Positions 38,244 through 46,848 of a stretch of 47,834 bases of DNA are shown in pieces. Each line of letters opens with the position of its first letter. Position 1 is the stretch's first letter. A program made the position numbers and the translations under genes. The notes below the pieces were generated by a model. The model was not told where the DNA came from and did not search any database. It saw only the letters and a list, made by a program, of their open reading frames with translations. Where the stretch lies: the NCBI GenBank assembly GCA_030037225.1, contig JASHRU010000427.1, positions 1 to 47,834 of the forward strand. The letters run 5' to 3'. This DNA comes from Candidatus Acidiferrales bacterium (lineage in GTDB: Bacteria > Acidobacteriota > Terriglobia > Acidiferrales > UBA7541).

Positions 38244-38621
38244 TCACTTCTGGCCAAACCTCTCTCGGAACTCGGCCGACCCTTTCCTCAGTTCCAGCCA
38301 ATCGAAAAACGCGTCCGGTGCCTCGAGCCACACCCGGAACCACTGCCGTATTTCTTCTTTTTCCGCCCGCTTCGACGCCGTAACCCGCTGGTTCCCCGCG
38401 ATCATCTGCGCCCGTCGCCGTCCCTCCCTCGCAATTTCCAGCACGCGCGTCGCGGCTTCGGAATCTTTCACTCCTCGGCTCTCACGCAGCATTCCATCCA
38501 GACGCCGTAGGGTCGCCTCCGCCTCCTCCAGCGTGCGAAACCGTAGCACATGCTCCAATTCCCCTGCCGCCGGCCGCGTGTCCGAAGCCGCGCTCCCCAT
38601 GCCTTCCTTTGGGCCGCTCAT
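38244..38621 (-). CDS. Hypothetical protein, coupled to mltG
   Basis: 125 aa; overlaps the 3' end of mltG by 4 bp; helical composition. Confidence 0.55.
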   Translation of the reverse strand: MSGPKEGMGSAASDTRPAAGELEHVLRFRTLEEAEATLRRLDGMLRESRGVKDSEAATRVLEIAREGRRRAQMIAGNQRVTASKRAEKEEIRQWFRVWLEAPDAFFDWLELRKGSAEFRERFGQK

Positions 38622-39721
38622 TGCGCTGGTCGCCCCGCCGCGTGCGCACGCGCCTCCCGCTTCGCCTGCGCTTCCTTCTTCCTATACCGCGCCACGTTTC
38701 TGTTGTGCTCCGCGAGCGTCTTGCTGAACGCGTGTCCCCCATCCCCCGTGGCCACAAAGTACAGCCAGTCTCCCGGCGCCGGTTCGAGCGCCGCACGCAG
38801 CGAAGCCTCTCCCGGATTCGCAATCGGCCCCGGCGGCAACCCCCTGTGCCGGTACGTGTTGTACGGAGAATCCACGCGCAGGTCCGCTAGCAGCAATTGC
38901 CCGTTGTACCGTCCCGCCAGCACGAGTGCATAGATCACCGTTGGATCGCAATCCAGCGCGATGCTCTTCCGAAGCCGGTTGCGGAACACGCTCGCCACCA
39001 GCGGCCGCTCCTCCGGTACTCCGGTCTCTTTTTCCACCAGCGACGCCAGCGTCACTGCCTGCAACGCCCCAGACGCTGCCGTCGGCCGCTCGTTCTCCGG
39101 CAGTCCCGCCACGGTCTCCGTCCACACCGCGCGAAACCGCCTCACCATAGCCTCCGCAATTTTTTCTCCGGGCTGGTGCCGCGGGAATTGGTACGTCGTA
39201 GGAAACAAAAATCCTTCTAGTGAGGGTGCGCCCGGCGCCAGATCCGCCACTAGCTTCGCACTCTGTGCCGCATCCAGAAACTCCGCCCCAGTCGCCACTC
39301 CCTTTGACTCCAGTTCCGCCGCGATCCCAAACATCGTCTCGCCCTCGGGAATCGTCACCGCAACCAGATATACCCGGCCATGCGCCAACGTGTCGAATAC
39401 CTCTTCCGGCGTTTCCGCTCTCTCGAACCGGTATTCTCCCGCCTCCAGCCGCTCGTGCGAGTGCCGCACTTCCAGCGCGCGAAACGAAAACGCGCTCCTC
39501 ACCACTCCGTTTGCCGCCAGCGTGCGGGCAATCTCCGCTTCGCCCATCCCTCGCGGGATTTCCACGAACACGCCTCCCGCCGCGTAGCTAGCATACGGCG
39601 TCGTCCAATCCGCCCTCAGCACGCCTGCCAAGCACGCCACGAGCGCCGCCACAATCGCCAGCGTTGTCGCGAACGCGACAAATACCGGTCTCCGGCGGCC
39701 ACTCGCCCGCGCAGCGCTCAT
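38618..39721 (-). CDS. mltG: Endolytic murein transglycosylase MltG
   Basis: VTIPEGETMFGIAAELESKGV, LEGFLFPTTYQF, ASLVEKETGVPEERPLVASVFRNRL, SPYNTYRHRGLPPGPIANPGEASLRA. Confidence 0.92.
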   Translation of the reverse strand: MSAARASGRRRPVFVAFATTLAIVAALVACLAGVLRADWTTPYASYAAGGVFVEIPRGMGEAEIARTLAANGVVRSAFSFRALEVRHSHERLEAGEYRFERAETPEEVFDTLAHGRVYLVAVTIPEGETMFGIAAELESKGVATGAEFLDAAQSAKLVADLAPGAPSLEGFLFPTTYQFPRHQPGEKIAEAMVRRFRAVWTETVAGLPENERPTAASGALQAVTLASLVEKETGVPEERPLVASVFRNRLRKSIALDCDPTVIYALVLAGRYNGQLLLADLRVDSPYNTYRHRGLPPGPIANPGEASLRAALEPAPGDWLYFVATGDGGHAFSKTLAEHNRNVARYRKKEAQAKREARAHAAGRPAQ

Positions 39722-40233
39722 TTCGTCTTCGCCTCGCTGCGAAAGTACTCCTCCAGGATCAGCGCCGCGGCCTGGCTGTCGACGCCGTCCGGCGCCCGTT
39801 GCGCCTTCGAATACGCTCGGCTGCCCCGCACGTCGCCTTTGTGTGCGGGAACTCCCGTGCCCCACGCGTCGCTACTACGTGTGGGTTTCCCCTCGCTCGC
39901 CTCCCAACTCGTCAGCCGTTCATCCACCATTGTGAGGGGCAGCCGCAGCGCCTTCGCCACGCGTTCGCCAAACGCCCGCGCTTCCTCCGCCATTTCTCCT
40001 TCCGTCCCATCCAGCCGCAGCGGCAATCCCACCACGAGCTGCGCCACCGCCTGTTCGCGCGCAACCTTCTTCAGCCGCGCCAGATCCGCTCGCCGGTTCA
40101 CACGCTCCATCGTTTCCAGGGGGCGCGCCACCATCCGTCTTTCATCAGACACCGCCAGCCCCAGCCGCCTCCGCCCGTAATCAATTGCCAGCACGCGTCC
40201 CGCTGCCTCAGGCCGTTTCGTGTACGCCTCCAT
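39718..40233 (-). CDS. yqgF: Putative pre-16S rRNA nuclease / Holliday junction resolvase-like YqgF
   Basis: VLAIDYGRRRLGLAVSDE, LVVGLPLRLDGTEGEMAEEARAF, MVDERLTSWEA; overlaps mltG start. Confidence 0.9.
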   Translation of the reverse strand: MEAYTKRPEAAGRVLAIDYGRRRLGLAVSDERRMVARPLETMERVNRRADLARLKKVAREQAVAQLVVGLPLRLDGTEGEMAEEARAFGERVAKALRLPLTMVDERLTSWEASEGKPTRSSDAWGTGVPAHKGDVRGSRAYSKAQRAPDGVDSQAAALILEEYFRSEAKTK

Positions 40234-40324
40234 GCTCCCGAGTATATCGCCTGCAGCGCCACCGCTCGCGCGCCGGAGCCATTGCTAATCCGTCCGGTTC
40301 AGCCGCGTTGCGTAGTGGCGCGTC

Positions 40325-41272
40325 TTGCCGATTCCACGCAAAATGGTTCATTCGCCGCGGCCCGCTCGCGCCCGGCGCCCGAGCCACGTGAAGCAGCTCA
40401 TCGTCAACGCCGACGACTTCGGCATGGCGCCCGGCGTCAACCGCGCCATCGTCGAGGCTCATCGAACCGGCATCGTTACCAGCACCAGCCTGCTCGCCAA
40501 TTCCGCCGCTTTCGACCAGGCCGTTGCCCTCGCGCTCGCCAATCCATCGCTCGCCGTTGGCGTGCATCTCAACCTCACCGAGGGCCGTCCGCTCTCGCAC
40601 CCCGCCAGACTCGGCCCGCTCGTCACCTCCTCCGGCGAATTCCTCGGCAATCCCGAAGCGCTCTTCTTCCGCATGGTCGTCGGCCGCATTCCACTCGACG
40701 CCGTCGAACGCGAATACCACGCGCAGATCCAGCGTGTTCTCGTCGCCGGCATCCGCCCCACTCATCTCGACGGTCACCAGCACGTGCACATGTGGCCGCC
40801 TGTCTTCGCCCTGACTGCCCGTCTCGCCGCCGAATACGGCATGGCTGGCGTCCGTGCCTCCCGCGAACGCCACGCGGATTTTCCCGGTCTTTGGCGACGA
40901 AATGCTGGTCTTCGGAGTAAAATACTTCTGCAAGCGGGAGTGGGGTTGGGCCTCGCGTTTCTGGCCGTGGCCTCGCGTGCGGCGCTCGCTGCCGCAGGCG
41001 TCGTTGCGCCGGATTACTTTTACGGCGTTTCGTCCACCGGCTGTCTGGACCGCCACACGCTCGCCGACGTATTACGGGACGTGCCGGAAGGCGCCAGCGA
41101 ATTGATGTGCCATCCGGGCTACGTGGATGCGGACCTCGAACGCGTCTCGACTCGCCTTCTGCGGCAGAGGGAAACGGAATTGGAGGCCGTGGCCGCGCCC
41201 CAGGCTCGCATCCTGGCCGCGCATCTCGGCATCCAACTGGTCACGTATCGCGCACTCCGAGCGCCCGCGTAA
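40325..41272 (+). CDS. Carbohydrate deacetylase, ChbG/YdjC (HpnK-like) family
   Basis: QLIVNADDFGMAPGVNRAIVEAHRTGIVTSTSLLAN, HLDGHQHVHMWPPV, ELMCHPGYVD. Exact start uncertain. Confidence 0.85.
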   Translation: MPIPRKMVHSPRPARARRPSHVKQLIVNADDFGMAPGVNRAIVEAHRTGIVTSTSLLANSAAFDQAVALALANPSLAVGVHLNLTEGRPLSHPARLGPLVTSSGEFLGNPEALFFRMVVGRIPLDAVEREYHAQIQRVLVAGIRPTHLDGHQHVHMWPPVFALTARLAAEYGMAGVRASRERHADFPGLWRRNAGLRSKILLQAGVGLGLAFLAVASRAALAAAGVVAPDYFYGVSSTGCLDRHTLADVLRDVPEGASELMCHPGYVDADLERVSTRLLRQRETELEAVAAPQARILAAHLGIQLVTYRALRAPA

Positions 41273-41290
41273 CGTGGCAGGGGGATCTGC

Positions 41291-41409
41291 CGTAGTTCAT
41301 AGTGAATGTCCGTCGCGGACAGAGCGAGCCCCGTTCGAGGCGGATGTGCTAAATCGTAGGGCCACGTGATGCCTGCCGCAGGCAGGGCGTGCCCCGGTTG
41401 AGACGGCTG
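41291..41409 (+). repeat. Tandem imperfect duplication of a hairpin-forming element
   Basis: Copy A 41291-41346 and copy B 41355-41409; 29/40 identical without gaps over 41307-41346 vs 41370-41409; hairpins TGTCCG-TCG-CGGACA and TGCCTGC-C-GCAGGCA. Confidence 0.6.
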
Positions 41410-41435
41410 AAACATTCTGAAGGAGAAGTAGGCTC

Positions 41436-42467
41436 TTGGATAAAAAGCCCAAGGAAGACGCGGTCCGCTACTCCATCGTTGTTCCCTTCTTCAACGAGCA
41501 GGAGAACATTCTGCCCCTCTACATGCGCATCACCGAGGTCATGGACGCACTCGGCGAGCCCTACGAGATGATCTTTGTGGACGACGGCAGCCGCGACCAG
41601 ACCTTTCGCATCCTCAACGACATCTACGAGAACGATCGCCGCGTGCATGCCGTCCGCCTCCGCCGCAACTTCGGCCAGACCGCCGCGCTCAAGGCCGGCT
41701 TCGACTACGCCCAGGGCGACGTCATCATCTCCATGGACGGCGACCAGCAGCACGAACCCGAAGACATCCTCCTCTTCCTGGAAAAAATCCGCGAAGGTTT
41801 CGACATCGCCTCCGGCTGGCGCGCCGACCGCCAGGACCCCTGGCTCACCCGCCGCTTCCCCAGCCAGGTCGCCAACTGGCTGATGGCCAAACTATCCGGC
41901 GTGCCTCTCCACGATTTCGGCACTACCTTCAAGGCCTATCGCCGCGACATCATTCAGCAGGTTCAGCTCTACGGAGAAATGCACCGCTTCATTCCCGCGC
42001 TAGCCAAAATCACAGGCGCCTCCATCGTCGAGGTTCCTATCCGAAACTACAAGCGCCCGGCCGGAAAGTCGCACTACAACCTCTCGCGCACCACTCGCGT
42101 GTTTTTCGACCTCATCAGCGTTAAGTTCATGCTCGATTACATTTCGCGGCCGCTGCACTTCTTCGGCAAGCTGGCTCTGGCCTCATTTTTCGGCGGCGCC
42201 GGTATCGGCTTGTTCCTCACCTGGCAAAAGCTCGCGCATCACACCCACATCATGGTCGAGCATGGCCCGCTCATGCTCACGGGCATGTTCCTGCTCGTCA
42301 CCGCCGTCCAGTTCCTCTCTCTCGGCCTGATCGGCGAACTCCTCTCGCGTACGTATTACGAATCTCAGAACAAACCCATCTATTCCGTCCGCGAGATTCG
42401 TAGCCGCCGCGAAGCCATCGAATCCGCCGGCCGCGATTCCGGCTCCTCCGGCCCCTGGCAGTCCTAG
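41436..42467 (+). CDS. Family 2 glycosyltransferase with two C-terminal TM helices (DPM1/ArnC/GtrB-like)
   Basis: YSIVVPFFNEQENILPLYMRI, MIFVDDGSRDQTFRIL, ISMDGDQQHEPEDI; TTG start with AGGAG 10 nt upstream. Confidence 0.9.
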   Translation: MDKKPKEDAVRYSIVVPFFNEQENILPLYMRITEVMDALGEPYEMIFVDDGSRDQTFRILNDIYENDRRVHAVRLRRNFGQTAALKAGFDYAQGDVIISMDGDQQHEPEDILLFLEKIREGFDIASGWRADRQDPWLTRRFPSQVANWLMAKLSGVPLHDFGTTFKAYRRDIIQQVQLYGEMHRFIPALAKITGASIVEVPIRNYKRPAGKSHYNLSRTTRVFFDLISVKFMLDYISRPLHFFGKLALASFFGGAGIGLFLTWQKLAHHTHIMVEHGPLMLTGMFLLVTAVQFLSLGLIGELLSRTYYESQNKPIYSVREIRSRREAIESAGRDSGSSGPWQS

Positions 42468-42476
42468 CCCTTGGTG

Positions 42477-42498
42477 GCGCAGACACTCTTGGCTGCGC
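42477..42498. terminator. Hairpin between convergent glycosyltransferase and folP
   Basis: GCGCAG-acactcttgg-CTGCGC. Confidence 0.3.
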
Positions 42499-42529
42499 TC
42501 CGTTCCTCTTGTCCTGCCTCCCTACCTCT

Positions 42530-43390
42530 CTAACCTCCTGCCTCTCGAAGACTCTCTGCCACTCTCACCACCTGCACCATCTCCGCCACATCGTGCACCC
42601 GCACGATCTGCGCCCCGCCAAGCACGGCCGCCGCCACAGTCGCCGCTGTGCCCCAGATCCTCTGCTCCTCTCCCGCGCCTCCCAGCAGTTTCCCAATAAA
42701 TGCCTTTCGCGAGCTTCCCACCAGTATCGGACGTCTCAGCACCGCCAGTTCCTCGAGTCGCGCCAGGATTTCGCAGTTTTGCTCCGCGCTCTTCCCGAAC
42801 CCGATCCCCGGATCCAAAATCACGCGCCCTCGCGGAATCCCCGCCCGCCGCGCCCTCTCGAGCGCCTCACGAAGCCCGTGCATCACGTCCTGCATCACGT
42901 CCCGCGCGAACGGACCTCTCTGCATCGTCCTCGGTCTTCCGCGCATGTGCATGAGCACGAGCGGTACACCCGTCCGCCTTACCACCTCGCCCATCGCTTT
43001 ATCCGCACGCAGCGCCGCAACGTCGTTCACGATCTCTGCCCCCGCTCGAATCGCCGCTTCCGCTACTCGAGCCTTCTGCGTGTCGATGGATATAGGGATT
43101 TTCAACCGGCCGCGCAGTCGCTCGACAACCGGCAGCACTCGCATTAGCTCCGTCTCCGTGGAAACACCTCCTGACCCCGGTCGCGTCGATTCCCCGCCGA
43201 TATCAATGATGTCCGCTCCCTCCGCCTCCATTTCCAGCGCGCGCCGCACCGCCTCTCGCGGTTCCTTCCATTTCCCCCCGTCCGAAAAGCTGTCCGGCGT
43301 CACATTGAGCACACCCATCACCAGCGTCCGCTCGCCCAATTCCAGCGTCCGCGATCTGAGCTTCATCCTGTATGTGTTTCGGTGCGCCAC
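42530..43390 (-). CDS. folP: Dihydropteroate synthase
   Basis: VMGVLNVTPDSFSDGGKW, DIGGESTRPGSG, ISIDTQKARVAEAAI, LMHMRGRPRTM, ILDPGIGFGKS. Confidence 0.93.
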   Translation of the reverse strand: MAHRNTYRMKLRSRTLELGERTLVMGVLNVTPDSFSDGGKWKEPREAVRRALEMEAEGADIIDIGGESTRPGSGGVSTETELMRVLPVVERLRGRLKIPISIDTQKARVAEAAIRAGAEIVNDVAALRADKAMGEVVRRTGVPLVLMHMRGRPRTMQRGPFARDVMQDVMHGLREALERARRAGIPRGRVILDPGIGFGKSAEQNCEILARLEELAVLRRPILVGSSRKAFIGKLLGGAGEEQRIWGTAATVAAAVLGGAQIVRVHDVAEMVQVVRVAESLREAGG

Positions 43391-43503
43391 TGCGCAATTA
43401 AATCACAGTGAGGCGCGCTGAGGATTAGTAACCCGTAGCTGGGGGATTTGGCTGATGAGTCAGACCGTATTTCGTTCTTCAGTTTTCGTTTTTCGCTTTC
43501 GCC

Positions 43504-43812
43504 CTATTCCAGATCGAAATCTCTCACAGGCTTTTCTGCCGGTCCCTCTTTCGCCTTCTTCAACGCCTCTTCAAACTTCCTAGACAGCACGTCCTCTTTT
43601 TTCTTCTCCGCTTCCCACGATTGCCGGAATTTATCCTCCCGAGCCGCCGCCTGCCGCTCGAGGATGTTGTCCGCATCGTTCAAATTCACATCGGGCAGCA
43701 CCCGCGGCGGTGCCTCGTGTGCAATCACTTCCGCCAGTTCCGCGTCTACCTTCAGCTTCGCGTGGCAGCACGGACACTCCACATTCACAATCGGATTCGC
43801 CTTCTTCCCCAT
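43504..43812 (-). CDS. Small protein with N-terminal CxxC zinc-ribbon-like half site
   Basis: 102 aa; VECPCCHAKLKVDAEL then charged helix. Confidence 0.55.
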   Translation of the reverse strand: MGKKANPIVNVECPCCHAKLKVDAELAEVIAHEAPPRVLPDVNLNDADNILERQAAAREDKFRQSWEAEKKKEDVLSRKFEEALKKAKEGPAEKPVRDFDLE

Positions 43813-43920
43813 GACCGTATTCTACCTCCGCCATGTGCCGGCTGGTACAGAGGTCCGCCTGGGTAGCCACGGTCAGTGCTCCGGTGACCCCGGGCTCTTG
43901 CAGACAGGTTGAATCGCTGG

Positions 43921-44280
43921 CTAGTACAGCAGCAGGCGGGTCGGACGAATCTGCTTCTTCACCGGGTCCACTTCCAATCCCATCGATTCGAGCGCTACCA
44001 CTCCCAGCACCGCGGCGTCGCCCTCCTCCCCAAAAATCACCGGAGAGACCGCCTTGCGCCCGTCGTAGAAAAATCGCGCCTCTCCAACGTCGCGCCGGAT
44101 TGGCTCGCCATTAGCCATCTCGAATTCGAGTCGGCTCACCGGCTGAATTCCCTGCTCCCGAAGCAGTGCGCCCGGCACCATCGAATAAAGCGCATCCGTA
44201 TCCACCATCAGTTCGAGTTCCTTGCGCCTCCCGCCCTGACGGACCTCTTCGAGGCTCACTTTTGCATTAACGAATCCCAT
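43921..44280 (-). CDS. Clan AA retropepsin-like aspartic protease family protein (DTG replaced by DTD)
   Basis: 119 aa; LMVDTDALYSMVP and GDAAVLGVVALESMGLEVDPVKKQIRP. Confidence 0.65.
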   Translation of the reverse strand: MGFVNAKVSLEEVRQGGRRKELELMVDTDALYSMVPGALLREQGIQPVSRLEFEMANGEPIRRDVGEARFFYDGRKAVSPVIFGEEGDAAVLGVVALESMGLEVDPVKKQIRPTRLLLY

Positions 44281-44289
44281 GGAAGCGAT

Positions 44290-46227
44290 TTATGCGGTCG
44301 CCGGATGCTCGCCCTTCGCAAATCCGGGCAGCGGCTTCGTCTCCGGACGTGCCGGCGCTTCCTTCCCCGGCGTCGCTGGAGGAGGCGCTGGCGGTGCCGG
44401 CTTCACGCGCTCGGGAAGCGGCTTGCCCTCGATCAGCAGCTTCAATTCATTCGCGTCCAGCACTTCGCGGTCCAGCAGCGCGGCCGCGATGCTTTCCAGA
44501 GTTTCTTTGTGCCCTTCCAGCACGCCCCGCGCGTACGTATACGCGCTCGTCACGATCCGCTTCACTTCCGCGTCGATCTTGATCGCCGTATCCTCGGAAT
44601 AATCCCGGTGCTGCGCGATCTCGCGCCCCAGGAAGATCGCTTCCTCCTTCTTTCCGAACGCCAGCGGCCCCAGCGTGCTCATTCCCCACTCGCACACCAT
44701 CTGCCGCGCGATTTCCGTGGCCCGCTCGATGTCGTTCCCCGCTCCCGTCGTCAGGTGATTGAGGAAAATCTCTTCTGCCGCGCGCCCGCCCATCAGCACG
44801 CCCAGTTGCGCTTCCAGAAACTCCCGCGTGTACGTGTGCTTGTCGTCGATCGGCAACTGCATCGTCACGCCCAGCGCCATTCCGCGCGGGATGATCGTCA
44901 CTTTGTGCAGCGGGTCCGCTTGCGGCGTCATTGCCGCCACCAGCGCGTGTCCCGCCTCGTGATACGCCGTGTTCTTCTTCTCTTCCTCCGACAGGATCAT
45001 GGACTTGCGTTCCACGCCCATCAGCACCTTGTCCTTCGACATCTCTACGTCCGACATCACCACTTGTTTCCGGTTTTGCCGCGCCGCCCAGAGCGCCGCT
45101 TCGTTCACCAGGTTTGCCAGGTCCGCGCCCGAAAACCCCGGCGTGCCCCGCGCGATCACCGACAAATCCACGTCCTCGCTCAGCGGCACCTTCCTTGTGT
45201 GCACCCGCAGGATTTCTTCCCGCCCCTTCACGTCCGGACGCGGCACCACCACGCGCCGGTCGAACCGTCCCGGCCGCAGCAGCGCCGGATCCAGCACGTC
45301 CGGCCGGTTCGTCGCCGCGATCAGGATCACGCCCTCGTTCGACTCGAATCCGTCCATCTCCACCAGCAGCGCGTTCAGTGTCTGCTCCCGCTCGTCGTGT
45401 CCGCCGCCCAGCCCCGCCCCGCGGTGCCGGCCCACCGCGTCGATTTCATCGATAAAGATGATGCACGGCGCGTTCTTCTTCCCCTGCTCGAACAAATCCC
45501 GCACCCGGCTCGCGCCCACGCCCACGAACATTTCCACGAAGTCCGAGCCCGAAATTGAAAAGAACGGCACGTTCGCTTCCCCCGCGATCGCCCGCGCCAG
45601 CAGCGTCTTCCCCGTTCCGGGCGGGCCTACCAGCAGCACGCCCTTCGGGATCCGTCCGCCCAGCTTTTGGAATTTTTGCGGGTCGCGCAGGAAATCAATA
45701 ATCTCCTGCAGCTCTTCCTTCGCCTCGTCCGTCCCCGCCACGTCCTTGAAAGTCGCCTTCTTCTGGTTTGCCGTCAGCAGCCGCGCCCGCGACTTCCCGA
45801 AGCTCAGCGCCTTGTTCCCGCCCGCCTGCACCTGCCGGAACATGAACAGCCAGAGCCCGATGATCACCAGGATCGGCAGCAGGTTCACTGCCAGGTTGAA
45901 CCAGTCCCCGCGCGTCACTTCCTTCACGTGGATCTGCACGCCCTTGTCCCGCAGCATTTTGCTGATGTCGGGAATCGATTCCTTCGGCAGCGTCACGTGG
46001 AACTTCTGGCTCGGCTGGTGCAGCTCGCCCTGCGCTTCTGCGCTCACCTGCGTCAGGTAAAACGTCACCTCGCTGATGTTCCCGCTCTCCGCGTACTGGT
46101 AGAACTGCGTCAGGCTCAGGTCCGCGTCGCGCGTCGTGTTGGCCGAGCGCTGCGTGATTTGCCACAGCACTACGGCCAGCACCAGCATCACCAGCCAGAA
46201 CAGCACGATTCGAATAGTTGAGTTCAC
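44290..46227 (-). CDS. ftsH: ATP-dependent zinc metalloprotease FtsH
   Basis: [52 protein letters not shown] (HEXXH), GTG start. Confidence 0.96.
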   Translation of the reverse strand: MNSTIRIVLFWLVMLVLAVVLWQITQRSANTTRDADLSLTQFYQYAESGNISEVTFYLTQVSAEAQGELHQPSQKFHVTLPKESIPDISKMLRDKGVQIHVKEVTRGDWFNLAVNLLPILVIIGLWLFMFRQVQAGGNKALSFGKSRARLLTANQKKATFKDVAGTDEAKEELQEIIDFLRDPQKFQKLGGRIPKGVLLVGPPGTGKTLLARAIAGEANVPFFSISGSDFVEMFVGVGASRVRDLFEQGKKNAPCIIFIDEIDAVGRHRGAGLGGGHDEREQTLNALLVEMDGFESNEGVILIAATNRPDVLDPALLRPGRFDRRVVVPRPDVKGREEILRVHTRKVPLSEDVDLSVIARGTPGFSGADLANLVNEAALWAARQNRKQVVMSDVEMSKDKVLMGVERKSMILSEEEKKNTAYHEAGHALVAAMTPQADPLHKVTIIPRGMALGVTMQLPIDDKHTYTREFLEAQLGVLMGGRAAEEIFLNHLTTGAGNDIERATEIARQMVCEWGMSTLGPLAFGKKEEAIFLGREIAQHRDYSEDTAIKIDAEVKRIVTSAYTYARGVLEGHKETLESIAAALLDREVLDANELKLLIEGKPLPERVKPAPPAPPPATPGKEAPARPETKPLPGFAKGEHPATA

Positions 46228-46230
46228 GAC

Positions 46231-46848
46231 TTACCTCGCACGCCTTCGCGCCACGCCGCCTCGCCCGCTCTTCTTCCCCGCTCCTGCTCGCCCTGCGGCC
46301 GGCTTTCCCTTCCTGCTCGCCCCGCTCCCGTTGAGCGCGGCGATGTGAGCCAGGTTCCGGTACAAACCCTCTTCATCCGGCAGGCCATACCCCACCAAAT
46401 AGTTAGATGCGGCCGAGAACCCCAGGTAATCCGGCTGCAACGGCACGCGCCGTTCTTCCGGCTTGTCCAGCAGCACCGCCACGCGCACCGTCCGCGGTTC
46501 CCGCTCCATCAGCCGCCGCACAAAGAACTCCAGCGTTACGCCCGAGTGCAGCACCGCGTCCACCACCAGCACGTCCCGGCCCTTCAACTCCGGATTGTAA
46601 CTGAAAAAAACCTCCCGGCGGTGAAGTCCGTTCAGATGCACATCCCGCATCTCCGCCTGCACAAAATGGCACACCACCGGCGACGTAATGTGCCGCACCA
46701 GGTCCGCCGCAAACACAAACGCGTTATCCAGGATTGCCACTACGTCCACGCGCTGCGTCCCGTAGGTCCGCGAGATGTCGCGCCCCATCTCCGCCACGCG
46801 CGTCGCGATCTGCCGCGCCGGGTACAGGATTTCTTGCCCCCCGCTCAA
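46231..46848 (-). CDS. hpt: Hypoxanthine phosphoribosyltransferase
   Basis: VVAILDNAFVFAADLVRHI, KGRDVLVVDAVLHSGVTLEFF (PRPP motif), PDYLGFSAASNYLVGYGLPDEE. Probable TTG start at 46848 overlapping the tilS TGA; ORF-track start 46932 is over-extended. Confidence 0.85.
   Translation of the reverse strand: MSGGQEILYPARQIATRVAEMGRDISRTYGTQRVDVVAILDNAFVFAADLVRHITSPVVCHFVQAEMRDVHLNGLHRREVFFSYNPELKGRDVLVVDAVLHSGVTLEFFVRRLMEREPRTVRVAVLLDKPEERRVPLQPDYLGFSAASNYLVGYGLPDEEGLYRNLAHIAALNGSGASRKGKPAAGRAGAGKKSGRGGVARRRAR

Noticed and set aside
43909-45558. 549-aa ORF on the plus strand
   Set aside because: Antisense to ftsH and neighbour; His/Arg-rich low-complexity translation, no domain.
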